Below, piece by piece: positions 54,401 to 64,000 of a stretch of DNA of 64,000 bases. How positions within the stretch are numbered: position 1 is the first letter of the stretch; each line of letters starts with the position of its first letter. The position numbers were made by a program, and so were the translations under genes. This DNA comes from Verpa conica (lineage: Eukaryota; Ascomycota; Pezizomycetes; Pezizales; Morchellaceae): assembly GCA_033030425.1 (NCBI GenBank), contig JAUFSD010000018.1, positions 1,302,001 to 1,366,000 of the forward strand, in the 5' to 3' direction. The notes beneath the pieces are model-generated. The model saw nothing but the letters and a program-made list of their open reading frames with translations, did no database searches and was not told the origin of the DNA.

Positions 54401-56184
54401 CTAAATTTTAGTAGTAACTCTTCTATGGCTTTTATAAGCTTGTGTTTTAAAGTCCTCTGTACCATATGCAACCCTATCTCTATATGTATCCATAATCCTC
54501 CATGATTTACCCCACCATTTTGGTATTAAATCAGATGCCCAGTTAAGAGCTTCAGGTACATTCTCCCTAAGTGATTTAATATTATAATTACAGTGGCTTC
54601 TGGTATATAGCTTTACTCTTGCCCAGAAGTACTCAATCCAATTGAGCTCACAATGAAACCTAGGATAAAATAATACCATATGTCCTCTACCTTCTACTAT
54701 TTCTTGTACTCTACCTTTTTATTCTTTAAAATCAGGCTGTTGTGACATCAGATGACGTGCACAGCACCCAACTACTGCACTAGAGTGCTTTCTATCCTCT
54801 TTAGACAGGTTCTGCCGTTGGGTACAATCAAGATATAAGCCATTTTTAGGCCATAAACCTCTTTCACCTAAAATGACCTCAAACCCCTTTGGCTGGCCCC
54901 ACATAGATTTGGGAATCTTCTTTGATTTGGTACTATAAAACATACTCTGTATGACTTTATTTCCCTTCGTATCAAAGTAATATCCATTTCTCATATGTGG
55001 TTGAGCACCACCAGATGTTTTATTTATTTTTGTAGCTTTAAGTGCATTTTGTGCATAAGCACTATGACTAGTAGTATTATCAAAAAGAAATAAACCCTGG
55101 CACCCAGGGTAGGCTGCTTCAAATATAGCGATAGCTATAAGAGTTTGCTGTACAATTTGTTCTTGGTTCCACCAAATATGACCACCACACTGAATTATTT
55201 CAGTAGCTTCCCTCTTATGTAACCCTATACTAAGTAGCTCATTATCGGTTACATTATCTTCATCTACTCTTAATCTACTCCAGGGAGTAATGAACTCTGA
55301 TATATGTAAGCCTTGGCCCCTAGATTTACTTCTCAGTGGAACATTATCTCCTTTAATCCACTGATAATGAGGTCCATCATTGGCATTGTAAGTGCATTCA
55401 TCGTGGGTAACTGGTATAATAACACGTCCACCAGGAGGAATAGATGGTAATTGTATTTCCACTTCTCCAGTTTCATGCCAAATAGAGTAAGGCATAAATG
55501 GCTCCAGCTCTTTAAGTTTTTTTAAAAAAACATTTTGACAATAATGAACCACATCTTCCCTCTCATGGCCATCCTTATAGACTCCTTTCTTCACTTCTCT
55601 GCAGTTAAACCCCATACGATGAAGCCAATCTGGTGCTGTTGTTGCTGAAATACTAAGGTTTTTTCGAAAATTTGTAGGAGAGCTTTCATAATGTTCAGCT
55701 TCTTGGAGAGATGTAGAGAGGAGGTCCAACTCGGATTTTTTATGGCTTTCAGGCTGTATTGACTGCCAGTAATTTCCCACTGCTTTGACTAGCATTTGTA
55801 CTCGAAAATCTATAAAATTAAACTCTCAATATATATAATTTTATATAAAAAATTATATAAACCATGAGGGGTGAATTCCTTACTCTGACCAGCGCTGGCT
55901 ATACATTCTTGCACTGCTATCATTGTCTCTTCGTCCTCTAGCATAGATATCAATTTTGAATTTTTCCCTTGCTCACTTATAAGTATTTTTCTTTCTTGCC
56001 CCCATTGAGTTTCTTGCCTCATAATTCTTTCCTGCACCTTTCTCCCTTTTTGATACCCAATCGCCACACCCATAGCACAGTCCTTCCTTGTATAAATATG
56101 TGATTCTATACCTCTACTTAACTCTATCTCATTTTTTTTCTTAGGGCTTTCTCTATTTCTTATTAGAGTTATTTGCCAATTCAT
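54401..56184 (-). pseudogene. DDE-type fungal transposase with one nonsense codon
   Basis: Coding complement(join(54401..55809, 55863..56184)). A 53-nt AT-rich intron (55862-55810, GTTTAT...TATAG) joins FTPH to DFRVQMLVKAV. The protein has a helical N-terminus, WLHRMGFNCREVKKGVYKDG and HEREDVV, then HDECTYNANDG (first Asp), LFLFDNTTSH (second Asp) and ELNWIEYFW (Glu), the order of a catalytic DDE triad in a Tc1/IS630-related fungal transposase family. A TAA at 54721-54719 interrupts the same frame between the second Asp and the Glu, where relatives I recall have Gln. Everything else is open, so inactivation is recent. Terminal repeats were not found; LTR copy 2 lies close upstream. Confidence 0.8.
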
Positions 56185-56497
56185 GAAAAATAATATTTGC
56201 TGGTGCCAAATATAATCCTGTCCAGTAGGGCATCATGCAGAGTCTATTAAGCTCTCCATATCTCCAATAGCTATATTTTATATTAGCAATATGTAGAAAA
56301 ATCATTGATGCCGGAAATCATTAATTTTACCTTTTTCTAAAATCTCTTTTCTTAATGGTATAGAGTAGACATAAGGCCATCGAGCTATAGCTTAATCAAG
56401 TAATCCATCCTCATACTCATATGCATTGGGACTCTCTGTTCCTACTTCCTTCTCTTCCTCTTCTATATTCTCAAAATTCTCCTTTTTATAATCATCT
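56185..56497. other. Transposase 5' flank
   Basis: AT-rich sequence up to solo LTR copy 2; possibly the 5' part of the DDE transposon. No separate gene seen. Confidence 0.35.
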
Positions 56498-56864
56498 TTT
56501 CAAGGGGGACAGCGTGGGGACAGCGTAACCACAGGATACAACTAACTCGATGGCAAGGTAACTATCCGTTACAAGCAAAATACCAAAGGTTTGTGAAGTA
56601 GGAAGTGGGTTCAGCGATCGCGAAGCGATGGAGCAGCGAAGAGGCAGCGGAGAAAGAACTTTGTATTGAATCTAACTGAAGAGACGTTGCGTAAAGAGAA
56701 AAGAAGAAAACTATTACAGAGAGGGAGCAACGCTCCCCTTTTATACCCAAATCCCCGCACTTGTACAATGTCTTTGTTTCCTTCCCCGTCATCTGTTACC
56801 CTGTCTTCCTCCTGGTACGAGTCACGGCGAGACTCACCCTAGCATCCCTGATCAATCCGTGAAA
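56498..56864 (-). mobile_element. Solo LTR of Ty3/gypsy family (copy 2)
   Basis: 367 bp, ends TTTCA...TGAAA, flanked by 5-bp duplication CATCT (56493-56497, 56865-56869). It keeps ACGCAACGTC, the hairpin and the TATA-like sequence of the family. Confidence 0.9.
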
Positions 56865-57435
56865 CATCTCTTTCATTATTCTGTAGGATAATTTTTGTTG
56901 GAATGAGTGACACTCTGTGAAGTTAAGTGTGGCGAATACAGGGTGTGGCAACACCGGAGGAATAGAATTCCGGATGGTCCGGCAGAGTAACCAGACGGAG
57001 GAATAGTATAACCAACGGAAGGAAATTCTACCTGAGCATCGGGAGAATGGTATGGTAACGGATGGGTTTTTACTTTGTATTGGGAATACAGGATGTTTTC
57101 TATGTTAGCGCATTTGTAACTATATAAGCAGGCTTCCCCTGCGTCTTTTCTTAGGTATCAATCAAGTTTGTTCTTTAGTTATATCTATCTCTAGTATACA
57201 CTGAGCCTATTGTTTGAAAATTTTATCCTCTTCTTCTCTATCTGATATCTCTGTACTGTATACACTCCCACCTACTCCTCAAATACTCCTATAGCCTGTA
57301 GATGGTCTACTTTCTAACAGGCTTTGATACCCGGTAAATGGCTTATTACTTCCATCACAATTAGGAGTTTTATTGAGAGCTAATTTTTCAAGCGCAGCTG
57401 TATATTGTAGCGGGGGCCTTGGTGAGGGAAGTGTG
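56865..57435. other. Spacer between LTR copies
   Basis: No gene seen. AT-rich, presumably degraded element sequence. Confidence 0.3.
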
Positions 57436-57875
57436 TCTAGGTGACGCGGACAGAAAACTTGGGTACTTTGGTAAATGAGGGGAACTTGGATGGCGGCAGT
57501 GATTCTTCGATAAAATTCTTAGATATAACAAATCTAAGAAACAGAGAACTTCTTTGAGAGACTAAGAGAACAAGAGATTGCGTAACGAAAGAAATCCCAC
57601 CAGAAAGGGGCAAAGCCCCCCTCTTATATACCCCCTGTTTCCTTCTTGTACGACCCAAACCCCACTCCGTTACCTTCTTTTATTACAAATGTCGTCGAAC
57701 ATGTCATGTTCGACGCGCAAGTCCCTTTCCTATGCTACTCTCATACTAAACTACTTCCTTCCTAACTACTCCGTTACGCGTGCCAACCCCACTCCGCTTC
57801 CTCCCACCGTTTCTATACACTCGAGGCTTCCGTCCTCCCTGATCTCTGACGTCCCACCTACGCCTCGTGCGACAT
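57436..57875 (-). mobile_element. LTR-like promoter fragment, third family
   Basis: Minus-strand order: palindrome CGTCGAACATG-A-CATGTTCGACG (57693-57715), TATATAAG (57623-57630), GC hairpin GGGGC-TTT-GCCCC (57607-57619), then TTACGCAATCTC (about 57574-57585). Same architecture as the gypsy LTR and the 53-kb fragment. A TG start at 57875 and CA-type end near 57410-57436 are possible, but no target duplication was found; limits are approximate. Confidence 0.45.
57693..57715. repeat. 23-bp palindrome upstream of LTR-like TATA
   Basis: Eleven-base arms CGTCGAACATG and complement around a single T. The centre ATG-T-CAT is shared with the palindrome at 53285-53315. Confidence 0.8.
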
Positions 57876-57889
57876 GATAGCTTAACCGG

Positions 57890-58185
57890 CCCAAAACTGG
57901 TTTCTCTCTTGTAAGTGCCAAGTTAAACCCGCGCCCTGAAGCGGTCTGACCTTCTGGTAGGAGTGGGGGCGAACGCCACCCGCTTCCGCGGAGGTTGATG
58001 ACCCATGGAGCTGCCCGCAACATATATAAGGCTTGTTGGGCAGTGGCAGCATTTTGTTTTAATTGCCATAGCGTGGTCTTAGGTCTCCATGGGGTTTTTA
58101 TAAGTGTTCCTGGCCCTGCTGGCCTTGCTGGAGTATCTGGTACAGGTAATAGGAGGGTAATTTTTTCCGGTTTTTGTTTCCTCTT
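57890..58185 (-). pseudogene. Protein-coding remnant of unknown element
   Basis: Minus-strand frame with protein-like text: KPEKITLLLPVPDTPARP, GTLIKTPWRPKTTLWQLK, NAATAQQALYMLRAAPW. No stop for about 95 codons; it runs into solo LTR copy 3 at its upstream side, and the sequence beyond the LTR is in a different frame. The Pro-rich and TPW...KTT pattern resembles tails of DDE transposases, but this is weak. I do not name it. Confidence 0.35.
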
Positions 58186-58550
58186 TTTCAAGGGGGACAG
58201 CGTGGGAACAGCGTGGCCACAGGACACAACTAACTTAATGGCAAGGCAACTATCCGTTGCAAGCAATATACCAAGAGTTTGTGGAGTAGTCACAGTGGGT
58301 TCAGCGATCGCGTAGCGATGTGGGGGCAGAGAGGCGACGAGAAGAAAAGCTTCTATTAAATCTAACTGAAGAAACGTTGTGTAAAGAAGAAAGAAAACTA
58401 TTACAGAGAGGGAGCAATGCTCCCCTTTTATACCGCAAACTCTGCTTTGTACAATGCCCTTATTCTCATCCTCAACACCTGTTACCCTGCCTTCCTCCTT
58501 GTATGAGTCACAACACGACTCACCCTGACGTCCCCGATCACTCCGTGAAA
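58186..58550 (-). mobile_element. Solo LTR of Ty3/gypsy family (copy 3)
   Basis: 365 bp, ends TTTCA...TGAAA, flanked by 5-bp duplication CTCTT (58181-58185, 58551-58555). Its self-primer motif has one change (ACACAACGT). Inserted in the coding remnant at 57890-58185. Confidence 0.9.
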
Positions 58551-58555
58551 CTCTT

Positions 58556-59694
58556 CCACCTCTTTTACCTTTATTCTGGCGAGCTATCTCTGCTTTAGAT
58601 ATTCGGCCCATTATAATAGTATTGTGACGACTTTACCATCGTCATGACTAGTCTCAAGTACCTCTCCATATAGAGACACCTAAGGATCTCCCTTGAGGCA
58701 TAGGACTAGCTATCCCATTCCGGTCAATAGATACTAAGGAAAGTCATTACTATGATAGCCCGATCCCTAAGCGAGCTGGCGAGCCCCTAGGACGGAGCGA
58801 AGCTCACCGTCGTCGGTATGCGACAGAGACCAGAGTAATGCGTCTGTAGCTTATAGCTACGGGAGATACTAGCGCAATGAGACTGAAGCAGTTACCTCCA
58901 TGAACAGAGTTAAGCTCCTGTTCCTCTAGGAGGAATAATAACAGCTTCGCTGATGGCCAATCTTATGGGAGGCCGAGAGCCATGAAACGAGAGCAAAGCT
59001 ATGCTTAGTAGTTAGGGCCGCCAGCAAAAATAGTAATTAACCTGGCGGCGTCACGAATCGAACCATACGGGGCTATGCCTTGTGCGTCGCCCTAAGGTCC
59101 TTATGGATCAAGATTACCTCTCCGCCACGCTCCCAGGTTGGACTAGGAACGTGGGAAAGGAATCTAAGCAACGGCAGGAATCACCAGTGGGTTACCCTAC
59201 CTAGGGGACTCTGTGTTTTCTAACACCCCCGAGGCGCCCCACTGTGCCACCCGCCGTTTGCAGAGGGGGCCCCCCTGAGTTGCTGATTCCCTAACAAAAA
59301 GACAAGTTTTGGACCCCAAAAATAACCCCAAAACCGTCAGGAAAATTCGTCCAACCGAACCAAACTCGGAGGGTATATGGGGGACAGTGCTGCGAATCCA
59401 TAGGTGCAATCGGATTTGAAATCGGACCATTTTAGCAATAGTTACAGAGTTTTAGTAACCAACGCTTTTTAGTCGCTAGTCTATCGACCCCGCTAGTTCT
59501 TAGGGGCGCTCTAGACTCAGTTGATTTCCAAGCGCGGAGGAATTGTTCCCCCGCTCCTTGGCAGCCTGCTCGCTTTCAAAATCATAGCTTAAACCCGTCC
59601 TTCCCCCAGGACAATCATCATTGCTAGTCAACGAACAACCGTTGTTCAGAGACCCTCATACTCTTTGCTAAAGACGTTTGTCTTCCCCTGGGAA
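58556..59694. other. Spacer with tRNA-like element
   Basis: No protein-coding gene supported. Contains the tRNA-like sequence at about 59008-59140 and flanking sequence that may be the body of a short interspersed element. The minus frame at 59197-59430 lacks protein-like pattern. Confidence 0.35.
59008..59140 (-). repeat. tRNA-derived (SINE-like) sequence with Pol III boxes
   Basis: Minus strand carries box A TGGCGGAGAGG (59127-59117) and box B GGTTCGATTCG (59064-59054) about 52 nt apart, as in long-variable-arm tRNAs. Acceptor pairing is 5 of 7 and the T-stem is broken, so it is not a working tRNA. Directly downstream is an 8-bp inverted repeat (CTGGCGGC / GCCGCCAG). Best explained as a tRNA pseudogene or SINE head. 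Confidence 0.5.
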
Positions 59695-60063
59695 TTTCAC
59701 GGAGTGATCGGGGACGCCAGGGTGAGTCTCGTCGTGACTCATACAAGGAGGAAGGTAGGGTAACAAGTGTTACGGGTGAGAACAAGGGCATTGTACAAAG
59801 AGGGATTTTGGGTATAAAAGGGGAGCGTTGCTCCCTCTCTGTAATAGTTTTTCTCTTCTTTCTTTACGCAACGTCTCTTCAGTTAGATTCAATAGAAGCT
59901 TTCTCTTTTCGCTGCCTCTCTACCACTATATCGCTACGCGATCGCTGAACCCACTGTGACTACATCACAAACTCTTGGTATTTTGCTTGCAACGGATAGT
60001 TGCCTTGCCATTAAGTTAGTTGTGTCCTGTGGCTACGTTGTCCCCACGCTGTCCCCCTTGAAA
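59695..60063 (+). repeat. 5' LTR of Ty3/gypsy element (copy 4)
   Basis: Starts TTTCACGGAGTGATC and ends CCCCCTTGAAA; the TTTCA/TGAAA termini match the three solo LTRs whose 5-bp duplications fix the boundaries. Inverted GAGTC/GACTC sites (TGAGTC... TGACTCA) lie near 59731-59742, resembling bZIP/Gcn4-type sites. Confidence 0.95.
59813..59819 (+). promoter_or_regulatory. LTR TATA box with downstream hairpin
   Basis: TATAAAA, followed directly by hairpin GGGAGC-GTT-GCTCCC (59821-59835). Transcription probably begins about 50 nt downstream, near the ACGCAACGT at 59866, as the self-priming model predicts. Confidence 0.7.
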
Positions 60064-60065
60064 TT

Positions 60066-60074
60066 ACGTTGCGT
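60066..60074 (+). other. Primer-binding site complementary to LTR (self-priming)
   Basis: ACGTTGCGT begins 2 nt after the LTR and is the exact complement of ACGCAACGT at 59866-59874 within the LTR, 53 nt after the TATA box. No TGG-type tRNA complement follows the LTR. This is the layout of Tf1/sushi-type elements, where the RNA 5' end folds back as primer. Confidence 0.65.
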
Positions 60075-60112
60075 CGTTCACCACACCACACAACAATCGC
60101 AGTCACACAATC

Positions 60113-61429
60113 ATGGCATCCCCCGCCCCAGTTTACACTTTTCCCCTTACTATCACAGAATTCAAAGAACAAATCGCCGACACCCCCACCCTTTACGCCC
60201 ATTTACAAGAAATGTTTAACAGCTTAACTGCAACCAAAGATCGCTATCTCACTCAAAGAAATGAAGCCGTCGTAAACTACCAAAGTTCGGAAGCCAGTCT
60301 CACCACCGCTCGGTTACAGCTACAACAATCCCTCGACGCCTACGATCGCTTAGAGCAAGAAAAGGCAGCCCGGGAAGTTAAAGAAATTGTGGACCCAGTA
60401 TTACCACCGCCTTTAACTACTTCGACTACATCCCACCGGTCGGAAAAAATGCCTGACCCCGCCCCCTTCAATGGCGATAGAGCTAAACTACCAAATTTTT
60501 TGGCCATGATGAGAGTCAAGTTGGTCGGGAATGCCGACAGGTTCGCTAGCGAGGAAGCCAAGGTAATGTACATTATCAGCCGCCTAGAAGGAAAAGCCAT
60601 GGACCAACTCGAACCTCTCCTCGCTGATACAACCACTCCGTTCACCACAACTACGGCCATGTACAAGTACCTCCAGGAATCTTTCGGCGACCCAGACCCC
60701 CACGGCACTGCACAGGAGGAACTAAGGGTCCTCACACAAGGAAAGAGAGACTTCGCGTCCTTCTACTCCGATTTCTTACGTATCATGGGAAAACTCAAAT
60801 ACGACGACACTGCGAAGAAAGACGCCCTCCGTTCCCGTCTCTCCGACGCAATGAAAGACGCCCTGGTAGTCACTCCGGTAAAAGAAAAATACGACGAGTT
60901 TGTCAAGGATTTAATGGCACTAGACGGAAGGGTGAGGGCAAGACAACAGGAAAAGAAAGGAGGTCCTTCTCCCCGAAACGAAATGGGACAGTTCGCTGCC
61001 CCGGCCCCTTACGTTCACCACCCCTCCCTCTCTCCAGGAGGATACGCCCCTATGGACCTGTCTGCCCTCCAAACCCAAGCCCAGGGGATACCCCGCCCCC
61101 CACCAGAACAACGGTATATTTTTGTAAACGGGTCACGACGCACCTCACCAGCTGAAAAACAATGGAGGAGAGACAACAAGCGATGCGGATACTGCGCAGG
61201 AGCAGGACACGAATACGCCAACTGCCCTCAAGGCAAACAGCTCCAGAAACCTCCGGTTATGAGGGGAGCAGCTCTTTCCGCCCCTAGTGGATCCCAACAA
61301 CAACAGCAGGCCGGCGCGCCTCGCTATGAATCTCCTTTGGCAAGCAATAATCCTTTTTCTGGTTCTTCTTCGGTTTCCTCTTCTGTTTCTTCTACATCTT
61401 CTTCGGTTCAGGGTTTTCGTCAGTCCTAG
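60113..61429 (+). CDS. gag: Gag of Ty3/gypsy element
   Basis: 438 aa, ATG 49 nt after the LTR. N-terminal coiled-coil-like segment, capsid-like region (KMPDPAPFNGDRAKLPNFLA, then MYIISRLEGKAMDQLEPLL and GTAQEELRVL, typical retrotransposon gag), a Pro-rich linker and one CCHC zinc knuckle C-x2-C-x4-H-x4-C at about 358-371 that binds the element RNA. The tail is Ser/Gln-rich. Ends with TAG 61427-61429 inside the overlap with pol. Confidence 0.95.
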   Translation: MASPAPVYTFPLTITEFKEQIADTPTLYAHLQEMFNSLTATKDRYLTQRNEAVVNYQSSEASLTTARLQLQQSLDAYDRLEQEKAAREVKEIVDPVLPPPLTTSTTSHRSEKMPDPAPFNGDRAKLPNFLAMMRVKLVGNADRFASEEAKVMYIISRLEGKAMDQLEPLLADTTTPFTTTTAMYKYLQESFGDPDPHGTAQEELRVLTQGKRDFASFYSDFLRIMGKLKYDDTAKKDALRSRLSDAMKDALVVTPVKEKYDEFVKDLMALDGRVRARQQEKKGGPSPRNEMGQFAAPAPYVHHPSLSPGGYAPMDLSALQTQAQGIPRPPPEQRYIFVNGSRRTSPAEKQWRRDNKRCGYCAGAGHEYANCPQGKQLQKPPVMRGAALSAPSGSQQQQQAGAPRYESPLASNNPFSGSSSVSSSVSSTSSSVQGFRQS

Positions 61430-64000
61430 AGCAGCCCGGTGGCTCTTCTCTAGGACCTTCTAAGGTTTCTACAATTTCTGCGTTCTCAATTTCTGGGTTT
61501 TCAGTTTCAGACATCAATGTGGAGGATCAGTTGGATGGAGATCATTTAGTTATTTCATGTACACTTTCAAACAATAACAAAACCATTCAAACTCATGCAT
61601 TGATCGATACTGGAGCCTCGGGATTCGCTTTTATTGACGAAACCTTTGCACGCCACCATCAGTTACAACTAACGCCTCTCAAAACTCCTAGGGAGTTGGA
61701 GGTCATCGACGGACGACCAGTGTCATCTGGTCAAATTACTCATCTCGCCCATCTTGGTCTATCCATTAAATCCCATAGGGAACACGCTCCTTTCTTCGTG
61801 ACCACGCTAGGGCAGTATCCCCTCGTACTTGGAATCCCCTGGCTTAAACATCACGACGTCTCTCTCCGGTTTAAACATAATTATATTAAATTCGGATCAA
61901 AGTTTTGTCAGCAAAATTGCACCTCCTCAAGAGTGCCAGTGGTTTTACCAGGAATTCCCCCACCAGAGAAAGCAAAAATTCATCTTATCGGTTCAGCGGC
62001 ATTCTGTAGACTTTCACGAAAAAAGGACGTCCAAGTTTTCTCGCTTTCTTTGTATGAAATAAACAAAGTCATCGATAACAAGACCACCAAAGAAGAGTGG
62101 AAACAAAAAATCCCTAAGGAATACCACGACTACCTTAACATGTTTGACGAAAAACTCTCAAAAGGCTTACCCCCACGACGTCCCTACGACCACAAAATTC
62201 CCTTGAAAGAAGGGAAGGAACCCCCCTTCGGTCCCCTGTATGGAATGACTCGAGAAGAACTTATCGTTCTTAAGGAATACATCGAAGATAACATGGCGAA
62301 AGGTTTCATCAGAGACAGCTCATCTCCCGCCGGCTCCCCAGTACTATTTGTTAAAAAATCCGATGGCTCCCTTCGCCTGTGCGTAGACTACCGCGGTCTC
62401 AACGAGATAACTGTCAAAAACCGCTACCCGCTCCCTCTGATTAGGGAAACTCTGGACAGACTCGCGAAAGCAAAATGGTATACCAAGTTGGATTTACGAA
62501 TGGGGTACAATCAGATAAGGATGGCCTTGGGTGAGGAGTGGAAAACGGCATTTAGAACACGGTACGGCCATTACGAGTATACCGTTATGCCGTTCGGACT
62601 CACCAACGCCCCCGCAACCTTTCAACATTTCGTCAACGACTGCCTTAGGGAATTTCTGGACCAATTCTGCACCGCCTATTTGGACGACATTTTGATTTAC
62701 AGCGACAATTTGGAAGAACACAGGGTGCACGTACGAAAGGTACTAGAAGCCCTCCAAAGCAACGGAGTCCTACTTAAACCCGAAAAGTGTGAATTTCACT
62801 GTCAGAAAACAACGTATCTCGGCCTTATTATCTCCCCAGACGGAATTAGCATGGACCCAAGGAAGGTATCAGCGGTAATGGACTGGACAGTTCCTAAACA
62901 CCTTAAAGACCTTCAAGCGTTCCTAGGATTCGCAAATTTTTATCGACGGTTTATCCGAGACTTTTCTAAGTTGGCAGCACCCCTTACAGCATTATCCAAA
63001 AAGGAACCAGGGACCAAGGAACACGTTCCATTCATGTGGACTCCGTCGCATCAAAAAGCCTTCGAAATTCTTAAAAAGGCCTTCACATCCGCACCAGTTC
63101 TCACGCATTTTGACCCAGAGAAAGCCATCGTGGTAGAAACGGACGCTTCCGATTACGTTTCCGCAGGAGTACTATCCCAGAAGAACGACCAAGGAATCCT
63201 GCACCCCGTAGCATTCTTTTCCAAAAAGCACTCACCCGCCGAATGCAACTACGAGATCTACGACAAAGAACTGCTAGCGATAATCAGGAGTTTCGAGGAA
63301 TGGAGACCAGAATTAGAAGGAGCAGCCTTCCCCATAGCCGTCATATCAGACCATAAGAACTTGGAGTACTTTATGACAACCAAGAATCTTAATAGAAGAC
63401 AGGCACGATGGGCAGAATATCTTTCGCGGTTTAATTTTGTGATCACTTACCGACCTGGGAAACAAGGAGGCAAGCCGGACGCGTTGACAAGGAGATCAGG
63501 AGATCTCCCTGAAGAAGGGGATGAAAGGATCAGACACCAGAGTCAAACAGTACTGAAGAAGGAAAATTTGGATCCTAAGCTAAGTTTGTTAGCGGGTACT
63601 TTGTCAAATGAACCCGCTGAAATGACCGCCACTCTTACAAAGTTAATTCGAGAAGCAATGAAGACTGACCCCTTTCCGCAGAAAATTTTGAACATGCTAG
63701 ACAGCGGAGAAAAGAGGTCCCCAGAAATCTCCCTGGCCGAGTGTACCAACATCCAAGGATTCTTACTTTACCGAGGCCTTGTATACATACCCGATTACGA
63801 TCCACTCCGTCTCCAAATTCTGAAAGAACATCATGACGCACCATCAGCGGGACACCCCGGTAGGGAAAAAACCTTCGAATTAATCAGTCGTCACTACTTT
63901 TGGCCCAAAATGCGGGAATATATAGGAAGGTACGTGAGGAACTGTCACACCTGTCAAAGGAGCAAAACCAGCACGCACGGGAAATATGGAGTTCTACGCC
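61330..64000 (+). CDS. pol: Pol of Ty3/gypsy element (protease, RT, RNase H, integrase; partial)
   Basis: Frame -1 to gag, open from 61330 (after TGA 61327) to the window end, so gag and pol overlap by 100 nt. Protease: ALIDTGASG (61594 on) and LGIPWL. RT: FVKKSDGSLRLCVDYRGLN, LDLRMGYNQIRM, MPFGLTNAPATFQ and catalytic YLDD (about 62683-62694). RNase H: ETDASDYVSAGVLSQ, YDKELLAI and SDHKNLEYF. Integrase: zinc finger with H...H...CHTC (about 63826-63957), then the window ends. Pol may be made by -1 frameshifting or by reinitiation; I found no perfect slippery heptamer. Copying enzyme of the element in cytoplasmic particles; integrase inserts it in the genome. Confidence 0.95.

Larger units (their letters stand above)
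59695..64000 (+). mobile_element. Ty3/gypsy LTR retrotransposon (5' LTR, gag, pol; runs off window)
   Basis: Element with 369-bp 5' LTR, self-priming site, gag and an uninterrupted pol to the window end. Order PR-RT-RNase H-integrase is that of Ty3/gypsy (Metaviridae). No stop or frameshift seen in about 3.9 kb of coding sequence, so the copy is probably young and potentially active. The 3' LTR, rest of integrase and any chromodomain lie outside. Confidence 0.95.

Noticed and set aside
57766..58611. A single 281-codon minus gene
   Set aside because: It is a mosaic of an LTR-like fragment, a coding remnant and solo LTR copy 3; the frames on the two sides of the LTR do not match once the LTR is taken out.
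61829..62062. Small plus frame within pol
   Set aside because: The pol frame is open through this region and carries the protease-RT linker.
1..64000. CRISPR array, rRNA or riboswitch
   Set aside because: No regularly spaced direct repeats and no rRNA-like sequence seen; the window is fungal nuclear DNA.

Overview
This is a fungal nuclear window, most likely from a filamentous ascomycete and probably a Pezizomycete (truffle/morel lineage). Support: short GT-AG introns (mostly 47-90 nt), a SesB-NACHT NLR, a protein kinase fused to nearly identical ankyrin repeats, a DUF7587-type domain, a Tad/I-like LINE, and Ty3/gypsy elements. The class-level placement is inference from family content. Genes are sparse, and long AT-rich spacers hold small repeats and transposon remains.

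Layout. 0.6-3.6 kb: two-exon repeat-rich gene ending in a DUF7587-like domain. 4.2-10.8 kb: two tandem paralogous zinc-finger genes, the second with a one-base frame break. 11.7-16.9 kb: three-exon protein kinase with about 23 canonical ankyrin repeats. 18.4-25.3 kb, minus strand and tail-to-tail with the kinase: six-exon NLR (SesB-like hydrolase, NACHT, about 35 degenerate 30-34-residue repeats). 25.3-30.7 kb: mostly empty, one doubtful small ORF. 30.8-32.4 kb: multi-pass membrane protein. 32.5-33.1 kb: long inverted repeat. 34.5-36.2 kb: coiled-coil protein with an IRG-like GTPase domain, abutted by a LINE relic. 36.7-40 kb: no gene seen. 40.0-40.5 kb: small two-exon gene. 41.0-42.8 kb: three-exon gene with an HxE...PCxxC deaminase signature. 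43.6-47.6 kb: 5'-truncated LINE with a 16-bp target duplication, itself split by a solo LTR. 48.3-51.4 kb: 15-exon gene of an uncharacterised fungal family. 53-64 kb: transposon accumulation (two LTR-like promoter fragments, a DDE transposase with a nonsense codon, two more solo LTRs, a tRNA-like element), ending in the 5' LTR, gag and uninterrupted pol of a Ty3/gypsy element that runs off the window.

Together: NLR, kinase-ankyrin, IRG-like GTPase and deaminase-fold genes all belong to families linked to non-self recognition or biological conflict, and here they lie within 31 kb of transposon-rich sequence. The window therefore reads as an accessory, immunity-like region; any functional link between these genes is inference. 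Most exon structures were reconstructed by hand from splice signals and protein continuity.
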